A stretch of DNA of 64,000 nt from Luteibaculum sp964627445 (GCA_964627445.1 CAZVJF010000001.1:186001-250000), one strand, 5' to 3'; counted from the first letter of the stretch, positions 24,752 to 34,697 are shown. The notes: generated by a model from the sequence alone, not told the origin. Numbers and translations: made by a program.

Positions 24752-25894
24752 ATGAATTTTCAACTGACTGAAGAACAAATAGCCGTAAGAGATGCGGCCC
24801 GTGATTTTGCACAAAACGTACTGAAGAAAGAGGTAATAGAGCGCGATAATGAGCAGCGCTTTCCTCACGAAGAGATAAAGCAATTGGCCGAGCTCGGTTT
24901 TATGGGCATGATGGTAGACCCCAAATACGGGGGAAGCGGTATGGATACCGTGTCTTACGTATTGGCCATGGAAGAAATTTCTAAAGTGGATGCTTCTACC
25001 TCCGTGGTAATGTCGGTAAACAACTCATTGGTTTGCTGGGGTCTGGAGAAATTTGGAACCGAAGAGCAAAAGCAAAAATATTTAGTACCTCTAGCGAAAG
25101 GTGAAATTATTGGTGGATTCTGTTTGTCGGAGCCGGAAGCCGGATCGGATGCTACTTCGCAGAAAACCACAGCCGAAGACAAAGGCGACCACTACTTGCT
25201 TAACGGAACCAAAAACTGGATTACCAACGGTGGTAACGGTTCAGTATTCCTAGTAATGGCTCAAACCGATGCGGAAAAAGGACACCGCGGTATCAACTGC
25301 CTTATCGTAGAAAAAGGCATGAAAGGTTTTGAAGTAGGGGCTAAAGAAGATAAGTTGGGTATTCGTGGATCGGATACGCACACCTTGCTTTTTAACGATG
25401 TTGTGGTACCTAAAGAAAACCGTATTGGCGAGGATGGATTTGGTTTTAAATTCGCTATGAAAACCTTGAGCGGTGGCCGTATAGGTATTGCTGCACAGGC
25501 TTTAGGTATTGCTTCTGGAGCTTTTGAATTGGCAACAGCTTACTCTAAAGAGCGCAAAGCCTTTGGAAAAGAAATTTCTAAGCACCAGGCGGTGGCTTTC
25601 AAATTGGCTGATATGGCTACTGAGATTGAAGCGGCGCGTTTGCTATGCTTAAAGGCGGCTTCGCAAAAAGACAATGGAGAAAACTTCGACCAGGCTTCTG
25701 CTATGGCCAAAGTATTTGCTTCTGAAGTAGCCATGAAAACCACGGTAGAAGCCGTGCAAGTGCACGGAGGATACGGATTTGTAAAAGAGTACCACGTAGA
25801 GCGCTTAATGCGTGATGCGAAGATTACCCAGATTTACGAAGGTACTTCTGAGGTGCAGCGCATAGTAATTAGCCGCAACGTACTGAAGGACTAA
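24752..25894 (+). CDS. Acyl-CoA dehydrogenase
   Basis: 380 residues from ATG 24752 (MNFQLTEEQIAVRDAARDF); the upstream in-frame start lies before the -7 box and is rejected. FAD enzyme of beta-oxidation that oxidises acyl-CoA to enoyl-CoA. Seen: GGFCLSEPEAGSDATSQKT, NGTKNWITNGG, GRIGIAAQALGIA, AFGKEISKHQAVAFKLADMA, VHGGYGFVKEYHVERLMRDAKI and the catalytic Glu in YEGTSEVQR. Most like short-chain (butyryl-CoA) dehydrogenases. Followed by a strong terminator. Confidence 0.93.
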   Translation: MNFQLTEEQIAVRDAARDFAQNVLKKEVIERDNEQRFPHEEIKQLAELGFMGMMVDPKYGGSGMDTVSYVLAMEEISKVDASTSVVMSVNNSLVCWGLEKFGTEEQKQKYLVPLAKGEIIGGFCLSEPEAGSDATSQKTTAEDKGDHYLLNGTKNWITNGGNGSVFLVMAQTDAEKGHRGINCLIVEKGMKGFEVGAKEDKLGIRGSDTHTLLFNDVVVPKENRIGEDGFGFKFAMKTLSGGRIGIAAQALGIASGAFELATAYSKERKAFGKEISKHQAVAFKLADMATEIEAARLLCLKAASQKDNGENFDQASAMAKVFASEVAMKTTVEAVQVHGGYGFVKEYHVERLMRDAKITQIYEGTSEVQRIVISRNVLKD

Positions 25895-25915
25895 TTTCAG
25901 TTTACCGAGATAAAC

Positions 25916-25948
25916 AAAAAGGGCTGCCCGCTGGGCAGCCCTTTTTTT
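25916..25948 (+). terminator. Rho-independent terminator
   Basis: GGGCTGCCC (25921-25929), 3-base loop, GGGCAGCCC (25933-25941), then seven T. It closes the acyl-CoA dehydrogenase gene; the A-run before it means it could also act on the convergent gene. Confidence 0.9.
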
Positions 25949-26110
25949 ATGCTTATTGATTCTTGATTTAAGAGGTAAAAAGTGATGCTTGGTTCCTCAG
26001 CCTGCTGGGCCGCTTCGCCTTTTTTTGAACATCAAACACCTCCAATTGAATATCCTCCAGCTTAACCACTGATAGTCCAAGGCACATGGCCCTAGATCCA
26101 TAAACTGTAC

Positions 26111-29071
26111 TTACTGACGTGCCAACTTGTAGCGTTGCCAAGCTCCATTTTGAGACACAGCCACAATAATTAAGCTGTTGCCATTAAAACTTGCCTGCGT
26201 CACTTCCTGCGCATCCATCAGTAGTTTGGCATCTACGGTCCAAACCTTAATATCAAAAGGCTGGTCTGCACTCCACTCCCAGGCTTTTGTGGTAGGATTG
26301 TACCGTAAATCTACATCCGTGGTGCTCCACTCGCGAATACCGGTTACCGTAAATGCTTCCGATGCTTCGCTCTCACATCCAAATGCATTGACTACCACCA
26401 GAATATAGCTATTTTCTTCGCTGGGGATGGCTCGTGTGGTAAAGGTGCTCAACGTATCGTTGATAAACCATTGGTAGGCCTCAGCAGGTAAAGCTGACCA
26501 TAAGGAATCTCCCGCTCCATTAGGGAACACCTCTATTTCCGGTTGCGAAGGCCTTGGGTTTACCGTTAAGCTAAAGGTATCGGAAGCGGCACTGCATCCC
26601 TCTAGAAAAACTTCAATGGCATAATCTCCTGATGCCGAAACTGCTATGGAGTCTGCTGTACTGCCCGTACTCCAAGTTTTAGGCAAGGTGTCGGTATTGG
26701 TTAAGATTACGCTTTCGCCTTCGCAAATGGAGTCTCCCGTTATGCTCGTGGTAAACGTAGGCGCATCGGGAAGCGGTTTAAACGTAACCGCTAAAGTATC
26801 GGAAGGAGTTACACATCCATTGGGTGTTATGTAATCTAAGTATACCGAATCGTTGGTAAAGAAGCTACGCGAAACGGCCTCGGTATCCCCATCAAACCAG
26901 CGGAAAAAACCTTCGGGTTGCTGGTGGCTGACTACCACGCTGTCGCCATTACACAGTTGGCCGAGGTCTTGTTCAGTATCCAACGTAACTTCAGTGGGCA
27001 AAGCATCAAAATTGAAAGCAGTATCCAATGCAATGCTGCACCCGTTTTCGGTGTAGGTCAGCAAAATGTCGGTGCTCTCGGTAAGGAAAATGGTATCGTT
27101 AGTGGATCCATCTTGCCACTCCAGCCCATCGGTATAATTGGTGGCGCGTAGCAACACCGAATCTCCCATACAAGGCAAGGAATCGAGATCCAACTCAAAG
27201 TCTACAGCCAACGGTTCCAGTTGCGGTTGATAGAAAATGGTGTCTATAAGCACTGTATCTGGACAACCATTGAGATAAAGTTGCGCGGCATAAACAACCG
27301 AATCGGTGCCATTAAAAAAGTACTGGGGTGGTGCTGCATTGGTTGGCTCTACAGGCTGGAAAGGGCTGTTGGGTTCGGTAGCCAGGAAAAACAGGCTATC
27401 TGCATTGCTTTCTAAATTTACGATAAGGTCTTCCCCAAAGCATACAACGCTGGTATTTGCTGCGATATTTTCAACCGTGGCAGATGCAGGAACGTTAATG
27501 CTCAGTGTGTCTTGGCTGCTACAATTAAATTCATCGCTAACGGTAAGACTTAGGGTATAGTCCCCAGCATTCGCGCTAAACACGGGTTGCGTAATGGCGA
27601 TATCGTCAATGGTAGCCACATCGCCATTCCAACTGTAGGTTAAGGTACCTGAACCTGCTACATTAGGCATTAGGGTGTTGCTGGTACCCGCGCAAAGCGT
27701 ATCGTTTGCGGGCATAAAATTTACCGATGGCGATAACTCTGGGTTGGTGGTAAAGGTTAGCGTGTCGCAGGCATAGGATTTGCGTCCCGAAGATTCCACA
27801 GAGCGAACAAGCCATTTAAACTCTGTGTCGGGCAACAAATTTTCCACGGTTACACTGGTGTCCGAAGTTTCTTGGGTGAATACCGTATCCTCTCCCTTAA
27901 ACAATTGTAGGTTATATGCTTCTGCGCCCTCTACAGCCCCCCAAGAGAAGGTAACATCGTTACACAAATCCTCAGTACTGTCGGCCGGCATCAGATTGGA
28001 AGGACAAGCAACCAAGTCGGGATCGAGGACAATAAAGGAGTAGTCTTCTATTTCATAAAACTGTTCATCAGCACATGGGTCGGTAGGTGGTGTTAAAAAC
28101 CCACCTTTAATACGTACGCCCCCCTTAATCGGCACTCCCACTACTGCATTTTGCGGTGGAGTAATCGCAGCTGTAAATTGCAACGTAGCCCCCCCTTCTC
28201 CTACAAAAGGAACCAATTCGGATTCGGACCATACCCCATCATTGTTCCAATCTATCCAACCGTTTACTAGGTCCAATAAATTTCCATCCACCGTTAGGGT
28301 TGCAGTAGTAGGTGCGCCTACATCGAATTCAATGAATTGGTCGCTGTAATCGGAATAACCATCAAAGGGTTCACTGAAGGTTGGTTCCGCTTCCCGATCA
28401 CATAGTCCATCCGTAATATTAACATTATTACAGGTAAAGCCTGTAATCCATGAATTTCCGCAAGTCTGGTCGGTGCTAACCGAGGTAACTACTGCATCGC
28501 AATAATCGTTAGGCTGATCATTAGGTGGCGCGGGCTCCGAGGTTACAATAAAAGAGTAGTCTTCTATTTCTCCGAACTGTACATCCGCACAAGGGTCAAG
28601 CTGTGGAAACAAAAAAGATCCGACAACACGTAACCCTCCGGTTATAACCGAATCCGTGACGGCACCCACAGGAGGTATGAGAACACCTGTAAAATTGCTC
28701 GCAGTAGACTCTCCAGCCAAAAGCTGATATTCGGTTTCCTCAAATTCCCCATTCGCATTCCAATCCACCCAGACTTCAACGACATCCGTAAAAAGTCCTG
28801 AAAGCGATACCGTGATTACCGTACCGGTCTTTGGATCGATGCGGGCAACCATGTCCGTATAATCCGAATATCCATCTGCTTGGGCTGGAAAAAACGGATC
28901 CTCTTCATCACATCGGTTATTGGGGTTACTGATATTAGCTACAGTTACTCCAGATACCCAAGAATCTGACTGACATACATTTTCTTCAAAAACCCGAGGT
29001 TTACAGTAGGGAGTTTGTGCAGCTACTACGACACTCATCGAAAGAAGAACTAGGGTATAAATAAATTTCAT
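26111..29071 (-). CDS. Large secreted protein with GEVED domains, Fn3 and Ig/PKD-like repeats
   Basis: 986 residues. Signal peptide MKFIYTLVLLSMSVVVAA-QTPYC. Two repeats (about 25-180 and 190-350) have the GEVED layout: SGVTVANISNPNN..., DYTDMVARID, VWVDWNANGEFEETE and CADVQFGEIEDYSF. Residues about 360-445 look like a fibronectin type III domain (NLMPADSTEDLC ... KWLVRS). The rest are Ig/PKD-like beta-sandwich units with Cys pairs. The last 75 residues (IREWSTTDVDLRYNPTTKAWEW-type) resemble a degenerate type IX sorting domain, without the usual GxYxxxV motif. Probably a cell-surface adhesin-like protein. Confidence 0.75.
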   Translation of the reverse strand: MKFIYTLVLLSMSVVVAAQTPYCKPRVFEENVCQSDSWVSGVTVANISNPNNRCDEEDPFFPAQADGYSDYTDMVARIDPKTGTVITVSLSGLFTDVVEVWVDWNANGEFEETEYQLLAGESTASNFTGVLIPPVGAVTDSVITGGLRVVGSFLFPQLDPCADVQFGEIEDYSFIVTSEPAPPNDQPNDYCDAVVTSVSTDQTCGNSWITGFTCNNVNITDGLCDREAEPTFSEPFDGYSDYSDQFIEFDVGAPTTATLTVDGNLLDLVNGWIDWNNDGVWSESELVPFVGEGGATLQFTAAITPPQNAVVGVPIKGGVRIKGGFLTPPTDPCADEQFYEIEDYSFIVLDPDLVACPSNLMPADSTEDLCNDVTFSWGAVEGAEAYNLQLFKGEDTVFTQETSDTSVTVENLLPDTEFKWLVRSVESSGRKSYACDTLTFTTNPELSPSVNFMPANDTLCAGTSNTLMPNVAGSGTLTYSWNGDVATIDDIAITQPVFSANAGDYTLSLTVSDEFNCSSQDTLSINVPASATVENIAANTSVVCFGEDLIVNLESNADSLFFLATEPNSPFQPVEPTNAAPPQYFFNGTDSVVYAAQLYLNGCPDTVLIDTIFYQPQLEPLAVDFELDLDSLPCMGDSVLLRATNYTDGLEWQDGSTNDTIFLTESTDILLTYTENGCSIALDTAFNFDALPTEVTLDTEQDLGQLCNGDSVVVSHQQPEGFFRWFDGDTEAVSRSFFTNDSVYLDYITPNGCVTPSDTLAVTFKPLPDAPTFTTSITGDSICEGESVILTNTDTLPKTWSTGSTADSIAVSASGDYAIEVFLEGCSAASDTFSLTVNPRPSQPEIEVFPNGAGDSLWSALPAEAYQWFINDTLSTFTTRAIPSEENSYILVVVNAFGCESEASEAFTVTGIREWSTTDVDLRYNPTTKAWEWSADQPFDIKVWTVDAKLLMDAQEVTQASFNGNSLIIVAVSQNGAWQRYKLARQ

Positions 29072-29089
29072 GTTCGATTATTTCAGAAT

Positions 29090-29097
29090 CAAATATA
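29090..29097 (-). promoter_or_regulatory. -7 element of the GEVED protein gene
   Basis: On the minus strand TATATTTG fits TAnnTTTG, 18 bases before the ATG at 29071. The -33 box is not clear. Confidence 0.4.
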
Positions 29098-29490
29098 GAA
29101 GCGCCTCTTTATTTCCGCGAACAATAATTTCGCAGAACTACTAATCCTAAATAAAAGACCAAATTATTTTCCGGTTTCTCGTTGAGCTTTTCTCACTGAT
29201 CGAACCTAAACCCTACTGTACATCTAGCATTCCAAACCACCAATCTAACCTAGACGCGGTTGTTTTCGTCCTAATTAGACGTTGATCGGAATTACAGCCC
29301 TGAATCGTCTAAAAAACAACACTTACCAACTTATCAATTTCAAAATATTTCCGATCCCAAATCTTGAGATCCATAATAAATATTGCTTTTAAATTACTCC
29401 CGTAAAGCGTACGAGCCTGCATGGTTTATTTTTAGAGCCATGGTCGAAACTAAAGTTTAAAACCAATTTATCAATAGCTACCCAATACAT
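29098..29490. other. Intergenic region between two divergent secreted-protein genes
   Basis: About 390 bases, AT-rich, no gene seen. It holds an imperfect inverted repeat: GTTGTTTT (29259-29266) with AAAACAAC (29313-29320), and inside it TTAGACG (29275-29281) with CGTCTAA (29306-29312). It could be a binding site or an RNA hairpin, but no T run follows. Confidence 0.35.
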
Positions 29491-31002
29491 ATGTATACCA
29501 GTGATCAACTCAGAAACCTTCTTATTCCAATACTTTTTCTTTGTGCGCTCCATGTCGGTGGTCAGTCTCAAAATAAGGTTGTCCTGTATGACAGCCCATT
29601 TAGAACTCAAGCCGGCAATATCATTGGGCCACTGACGAATGGGGAACTTTTGCTTTCTTTAAATGAAAGCTCCAATGAAACCTTTCCCGTAACCGATGGA
29701 TTTAGCATTGTAAAAACAGGAGGGAAAGTCTTGCGGGTTGATTCTTCAGGAGCTGTTTTAAATGAACTTCATTTTAGTACTGGCTATCAGGCCATGCCTG
29801 ACACGAACTACCAGATTTCAGAAATAAAAACCTTCGGTGGAGATCTTTGGATCTTGGTAAACCTATCACGCTACAAGAATGACAGCATAATCTGGACTAA
29901 GGCCATCATATATCAATACGCTACCGATCTGGCTGAAAAGAAACAGACCCTAGAAATACCGGATTCACTGAATTTTTTTGGATGGAATTTTGACGTGGAT
30001 GAAGCTTCCATAACCGTTATCGGTCGTAGTAGAAAGTATGCTGGTATTTACCAGAACGAACAGGAGTTCCAAACAGTAAAAACCTACAACCGGCAAAGCC
30101 AAACATGGAAGGACTACCGCGAAGAAAAGCAAAGCCTTCACGTGTATAATACCATCTACTCCAACCCCCTATCAGGAAACAAGTTTTGGTTGGATGAAAT
30201 TTCTCAAAACACCCAAGTTTTTGATTACGACACCACCACTACCCTTGAGCAAATAGAGCTATTTGAGATCTTTAGCCAGTTTATAACCGCCCACTTACTA
30301 GAGAACGGTTTCGTAATGGCGGCTTCTGTAAGCGCCCCTTTTTCCCCAAACGAATCCATATTAAAAATAGACCAGATAGACTACAACTACAATGTGCTAA
30401 ACACGCATGAATTCCGTTTTGGGGATACTTTAAACGGGGTAGAACCCATGTCCTTTGGAGAATTTAAAAACGGTGATTTATCCCTGTCGGTAGTAGAAAG
30501 AGCTCGATTTGGAAGCAATAGACGCTCACTAAGTAAAATCTATTTAATGGGGCCGGTTGGCTCCCACGACATTGTACACACTGTGCCCTTACATGTTGAA
30601 GGCGAATTTTTTGTTACCCAACACCAACACATTTCAGATAGTGTATACGCGGTTTTTGGAACCACTAGATTAGACAGTTTAGATCGCAAGCGAGTAGCTG
30701 CCCTAATCATTACCGACTTGAATGGAATTACGAGCGGTATCCATTCCAAGAAGTCCAACCATGAAAACCATCCCATACTGCTCCAAAACCCAGTGCAAGA
30801 ACAACTGCAGTTTAGACTACCGCATAACCAGAACCCTGTAAGTGCACAAATACGCAGCGTAAACGGCCAGGAAATACGAAACCAGCTAGTTACTACTGGA
30901 ACTGCTACCGTAGATATTTCTTCGCTAAGCCCAGGCATCTATTTGGTAACTATAAAAAGTAACACGGGTGCGGATTATACCCAACGCTTTATAAAACAAT
31001 AG
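29491..31002 (+). CDS. Secreted protein with type IX secretion sorting domain
   Basis: 503 residues. Signal peptide about 1-24 (LLIPILFLCALHVGG-QSQNK). Residues 30-400 have repeated strands without a family I know. The last 75 residues form a type A T9SS sorting domain: LLQNPVQEQLQFRL, IRSVNGQEIRN, TVDISSLSPGIYLVTIKS and the final FIKQ. It is therefore exported by the type IX system and anchored or released at the surface. The body could be a beta-propeller, judged from the spacing of the DSIxWT-like strands, but this is a guess. Confidence 0.8.
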   Translation: MYTSDQLRNLLIPILFLCALHVGGQSQNKVVLYDSPFRTQAGNIIGPLTNGELLLSLNESSNETFPVTDGFSIVKTGGKVLRVDSSGAVLNELHFSTGYQAMPDTNYQISEIKTFGGDLWILVNLSRYKNDSIIWTKAIIYQYATDLAEKKQTLEIPDSLNFFGWNFDVDEASITVIGRSRKYAGIYQNEQEFQTVKTYNRQSQTWKDYREEKQSLHVYNTIYSNPLSGNKFWLDEISQNTQVFDYDTTTTLEQIELFEIFSQFITAHLLENGFVMAASVSAPFSPNESILKIDQIDYNYNVLNTHEFRFGDTLNGVEPMSFGEFKNGDLSLSVVERARFGSNRRSLSKIYLMGPVGSHDIVHTVPLHVEGEFFVTQHQHISDSVYAVFGTTRLDSLDRKRVAALIITDLNGITSGIHSKKSNHENHPILLQNPVQEQLQFRLPHNQNPVSAQIRSVNGQEIRNQLVTTGTATVDISSLSPGIYLVTIKSNTGADYTQRFIKQ

Positions 31003-31007
31003 GCCAC

Positions 31008-31041
31008 AAAAAAGCCCGAAGCAGTTGCTTCGGGCTTTTTT
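31008..31041. terminator. Bidirectional terminator between the T9SS protein gene and clpX
   Basis: GCCCGAAGC (31014-31022), loop AGTT, GCTTCGGGC (31027-31035), with A's before and T's after, so it works for both convergent genes. Confidence 0.9.
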
Positions 31042-31065
31042 AATACTTTATTATTTATCTATGGC

Positions 31066-32304
31066 TTAGGCCACTTTTAGCTTGGCCATCTCAGAGCTTT
31101 CAAACTGGCGTTTCGCGTACTCTAGGGTTACTTTAAACTCGCCTTTGTGGTCTTCGCTAGGAAGGGTGTACATGGCTTCGTTCATAATCACCTCGCAGAT
31201 GGAGCGCAATCCACGTGCCCCGAGCTCATATTCTACCGCTTTCTCAACAATGTAATCCAACACCTTCTTCTCATAGGTAAGCTTAATGTTATCCATAGCA
31301 AATACCTTTTCGTACTGACGAATCAGTGCGTTCTTGGGCTCGGTAAGGATGCGTAGTAAGCTGTCTTTCTCTAATGGATTGAGGTGCGACAACACGGGGA
31401 ACCGACCAATCAACTCGGGTATTAAGCCAAAGGTGCGCAAATCGGTTGGTGCGATGTACTGCAACAGGTTGTTCTCATCAAACTGTGCTTTACCATCTTG
31501 GTTGCTGTAGCCAATAGGAAACTGGTTTACCCTGCGCTTAATAATCTTATCGATATCAGCAAAAGCACCGCCACCAATAAATAAGATGTTTTTGGTGTTT
31601 ACCGAAATCATCTTCTGCTCGGGGTGTTTGCGTCCGCCTTGCGGTGGTACATTCACGGTAGCCCCTTCGAGCAGCTTCAGCAGGGCTTGCTGCACGCCTT
31701 CACCCGATACATCGCGGGTAATGGAGGCGTTATCGCCTTTGCGGGCAATTTTATCCAACTCATCTATGAAAACAATGCCTTTTTCGGCTTTGCTCACATC
31801 GTAGTCTGCTGCTTGCAACAGGCGACTTAAGATACTTTCCACATCCTCTCCTACGTAACCTGCTTCGGTTAACACGGTAGCATCGGCTATGCAAAAAGGC
31901 ACATCCAACAAGCGAGCAATGGTTTTGGCCAACAAGGTTTTACCGGTGCCGGTTTGGCCCACCAGCATAATATTGGATTTTTCAATCTCAATATCATCCT
32001 TGTCCTGCTTTTGCAACAGGCGCTTGTAGTGGTTGTAAACGGCCACGGCCAATACGCGCTTGGCTTTTTCTTGGCCTATAATGTGCTCATCCAAAAACGA
32101 TTTAATGTCTTTGGGTTTGCGCAGGTTTATTTGCTCATTGATTTCCTTGCGGTCGGTTTCTGTAAACTCCTCGTTTACAATTTGCGAAGCTTGCTGAATG
32201 CAGTTATCACAAATGTGACCATTAATGCCCGCTATAAGTAGCTTGGTTTGCGACTTGGGCGTACCACAGAAGGAACACTTGAGCTCTTGTTCGTTGTTTG
32301 CCAT
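31066..32304 (-). CDS. clpX: ATP-dependent Clp protease ATP-binding subunit ClpX
   Basis: 412 residues. Zinc-binding domain with Cys10, Cys13, Cys32 and Cys35; AAA+ domain with Walker A VGQTGTGKT (114-122), Walker B IVFIDELDKI and sensor-2 GARGLR. It unfolds proteins and feeds them into ClpP in the cytoplasm. Order tig-clpP-clpX on the minus strand, 53 bases after clpP, the standard arrangement. Confidence 0.97.
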   Translation of the reverse strand: MANNEQELKCSFCGTPKSQTKLLIAGINGHICDNCIQQASQIVNEEFTETDRKEINEQINLRKPKDIKSFLDEHIIGQEKAKRVLAVAVYNHYKRLLQKQDKDDIEIEKSNIMLVGQTGTGKTLLAKTIARLLDVPFCIADATVLTEAGYVGEDVESILSRLLQAADYDVSKAEKGIVFIDELDKIARKGDNASITRDVSGEGVQQALLKLLEGATVNVPPQGGRKHPEQKMISVNTKNILFIGGGAFADIDKIIKRRVNQFPIGYSNQDGKAQFDENNLLQYIAPTDLRTFGLIPELIGRFPVLSHLNPLEKDSLLRILTEPKNALIRQYEKVFAMDNIKLTYEKKVLDYIVEKAVEYELGARGLRSICEVIMNEAMYTLPSEDHKGEFKVTLEYAKRQFESSEMAKLKVA

Positions 32305-32357
32305 AGATAGTATCCGGTGCTATGATCCGGTTCAATTAATCCGTATAATTTACGGTA

Positions 32358-33023
32358 TTATTTTTTATTGCGGACCAAAACTTCGTCAATCAGCCCGTAT
32401 TCTTTGGCCTCTTCACTGCTCATCCAGAAATCTCTGTCCGAGTCGTTTTGTATTTGCTTAAAAGTTTTGCCCGTGTGTTGTGCAAGGATGTTGTATAACT
32501 CATCGCGCACTTTAACGGTTTCCTTTAAAGCAATTTCCATATCCGATAAGGTACCCTGTGTACCGCTCGATGGTTGGTGGATCATTATTCTGGAGTGCTT
32601 CAGCGCTGTTCTTTTGCCCTTTTCTCCAGCCGCCAACAATACCGCTCCCATAGACGCTGCCATACCCGTACAAATGGTGGCTACATCGGGGTTTATAAAC
32701 TGCATGGTATCGTAAATACCCAATCCGGCATACACCCCACCACCCGGTGAGTTCAGGTAAATCTGGATGTCTTTCTTCGCATCCACAGACTCCAAAAAGA
32801 GGAGCTGCGCCTGGATTACGTTTGCCACTTGGTCGTTAACGCCCGTTCCCAAGAAAATAATGCGGTCCATCATTAACCTGGAAAACACATCCATTTGCGC
32901 CACATTCATTTGGCGCTCTTCAATGATGTATGGGGTCATAGAGGCATCAATGTACTGGTCTACCAGATTGCTATTAATGCCTTTGTGTTGGGTTGCGTAC
33001 TTTCTAAATTCTTTTCCGTCCAT
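32358..33023 (-). CDS. clpP: ATP-dependent Clp protease proteolytic subunit ClpP
   Basis: 221 residues. Serine protease with Ser124 in GMAASMGAVLL, His149 in RIMIHQPSSG and an Asp in the following helix (VRDELYNI region). YLNSPGGGVYAGLGIYDTM is the oxyanion/strand motif. It forms the tetradecameric chamber with ClpX, encoded next. 40 bases after the trigger factor gene. Confidence 0.97.
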   Translation of the reverse strand: MDGKEFRKYATQHKGINSNLVDQYIDASMTPYIIEERQMNVAQMDVFSRLMMDRIIFLGTGVNDQVANVIQAQLLFLESVDAKKDIQIYLNSPGGGVYAGLGIYDTMQFINPDVATICTGMAASMGAVLLAAGEKGKRTALKHSRIMIHQPSSGTQGTLSDMEIALKETVKVRDELYNILAQHTGKTFKQIQNDSDRDFWMSSEEAKEYGLIDEVLVRNKK

Positions 33024-33063
33024 AAGTCTTAACTAGAGGTTAAAAGCGATAGCCGAAAGATAC

Positions 33064-34413
33064 TTATTCCCCTTTGGCTATGGCTATAAAGTCATCGAAA
33101 CTTACTTCCTTCTCCTCTAGCTTAACTGCGTCCTTAACAAAGTTTACGATCTTCTCTTCGTAAAGCTCATCGTAGAGTCTACGGGCTTCTTTCTCATCGC
33201 GAAGTACATTGGCTGCCGCCTTGGTCAATTCCTCATCGCTTTGCTGAATGCCGTACATGGCAAAGTGCTTGGCCAAGGTGTTTTTAGCATGCTCAATTAC
33301 TTCCTCTTGCTCAACTTTGAGCTCGTTTTTTTCTATAATCTGGTTTTCTACCAGTTGCCATCTTAGGTGGTCTGCGTAGTGGGGATAATCGTTCTCGAGC
33401 TGCTCATCGGTAATGGGCTTTTCGTTGCTGGTTTTTATCCAACGCTTCAGGAATTCATCCGGAAGGTCTAGCTTCAATTTACCCAGGAAGTGGTCGGTCA
33501 TGTGCTTTTTAAAGAGCTTCTTCGACTCGCCCTCCAACTCCGCTGCAATGCGGTTGGTGATTTCAGCTTTAAATTCCTCCTCAGAAGTTACCTTGCCTTC
33601 ACCAAATACTTTATCAAAAAGCTCTTGATTCATTTCGGCAGGAATCATTCTGCGTACTTCCTTAATGTTGTAACGGAAGTGCTCGCTTAACCCGGGAAGT
33701 TTCTCAGCTTCCACATTGAGCAGACGCATCAGGTCGTCATCGTCTTTGGCAATTTTCTTAGGATTTACCACTACGCTGTCTTCCTTCTTTACGCCTAGTA
33801 ATTTCTTTTGCTCCTCGGCATCGGGTACGTGCTCAATGGCCACGGTAGCATTCGCTAGAATACCGCCTTCAAGGATTTCTCCTTTATCATCGAGCTCCAC
33901 GAGGTCTCCTACCAACATATCTTTTTCTTCCGATGCTTCGGGCTCGCTCAACTTACCGTATCTACGGGTGTAGTCTTCGGCTTGCTGGTTCACCAGTTTT
34001 TCATCCACGGCAATCTTGTGCCATGTGAGTTTATCGCGCTTCGAAAGCTTAAGCTCAAAATCGGGAGCTAACCCTAACTGAAAGGTAAAAGAGAAGTTAT
34101 CTGGATTTTCCCAATCTCCGTTATCGGCTTCGGGTTTCGGCATGGGCTGGCCCAAAACCGGCAGCTTCTCCTCGGTAATGTATTCGCTAATTTTCTGGTT
34201 TAGCAGCTTGTTAATTTCCTCTGCTAAAAGCGATCTTCCATACTTTTTCTTAATCAAAGAAACAGGCACTTTACCCGGTCTAAACCCTGGAAATTGTGCT
34301 TGTTTTCTGTATTGCTCTATAGAAGCATTGTACTGAGATTTATAATCTTCCGGAGCAATTTGTATGGTAATTTCTCCATTTAGGTCGTCAATTTTATTCA
34401 AATCAACATTCAT
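33064..34413 (-). CDS. tig: Trigger factor, ribosome-associated chaperone
   Basis: 450 residues from ATG at 34411-34413 (MNVDLNKIDDLNGEITIQI); the longer frame adds nine unlikely residues. N-terminal ribosome-binding domain with FRPGKVPVSLIKKKYG (GFRxGKxP signature). The middle PPIase-like domain (about 150-240) is diverged, with GDLVELDDKGEILEGG; the typical FKBP core is reduced, as usual in Bacteroidota. The long helical C-terminal domain follows. First gene of tig-clpP-clpX. Confidence 0.9.
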   Translation of the reverse strand: MNVDLNKIDDLNGEITIQIAPEDYKSQYNASIEQYRKQAQFPGFRPGKVPVSLIKKKYGRSLLAEEINKLLNQKISEYITEEKLPVLGQPMPKPEADNGDWENPDNFSFTFQLGLAPDFELKLSKRDKLTWHKIAVDEKLVNQQAEDYTRRYGKLSEPEASEEKDMLVGDLVELDDKGEILEGGILANATVAIEHVPDAEEQKKLLGVKKEDSVVVNPKKIAKDDDDLMRLLNVEAEKLPGLSEHFRYNIKEVRRMIPAEMNQELFDKVFGEGKVTSEEEFKAEITNRIAAELEGESKKLFKKHMTDHFLGKLKLDLPDEFLKRWIKTSNEKPITDEQLENDYPHYADHLRWQLVENQIIEKNELKVEQEEVIEHAKNTLAKHFAMYGIQQSDEELTKAAANVLRDEKEARRLYDELYEEKIVNFVKDAVKLEEKEVSFDDFIAIAKGE

Positions 34414-34442
34414 AGGGCAGCAATAAATTAGCGTAAACAATA

Positions 34443-34470
34443 AAGGCCCTATTGCAGGGCCTTTCTCTTT
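34443..34470 (-). terminator. Hairpin between tRNA-Leu and tig
   Basis: AAAGGCCCT/AGGGCCTTT around ATTGC. It could end tRNA-Leu transcription on the minus strand, although the T run on that strand is weak. Confidence 0.5.
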
Positions 34471-34476
34471 TTAAAA

Positions 34477-34561
34477 TGGTGCGGATGGAGGGACTCGAAC
34501 CCACACACCTCACGGCACTAGATCCTAAGTCTAGCGTGTCTACCAATTTCACCACATCCGC
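34477..34561 (-). tRNA. tRNA-Leu (anticodon TAG)
   Basis: 85 bases on the minus strand: acceptor GCGGATG/CATCCGC, D-arm with AAATTGGTAGACA, anticodon stem CTAGA/TCTAG with loop CTTAGGA (anticodon TAG), a long variable arm and T-loop TTCGAGT. The CCA end is encoded (34477-34479), unlike in the tRNA-Val of this window. Confidence 0.95.
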
Positions 34562-34582
34562 GTGTTCCAAAAAATTGGACTG

Positions 34583-34590
34583 CAAAGGTA
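34583..34590 (-). promoter_or_regulatory. -7 element of tRNA-Leu
   Basis: On the minus strand TACCTTTG fits TAnnTTTG and ends 21 bases before the tRNA 5' end (34561). Confidence 0.45.
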
Positions 34591-34697
34591 GTAGAAAAAA
34601 CGAAAATACGATACCCTGTACCTATTTTTTTGAGCATCCAGCCGCAGCCCTATTTCCAGCCTACAAGTCTTTGTACTTTAGCACCCAAACTGCTACT

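Noticed and set aside
25968..26087. Minus-strand frame of 39 codons with protein-like composition, between two terminator-separated genes
   Set aside because: No family match, no promoter and very short; codon composition alone is not enough to call it.
34452..34697. N-terminal extension of the flavin reductase frame
   Set aside because: It crosses the tRNA-Leu gene; the start at 34698 matches the family.
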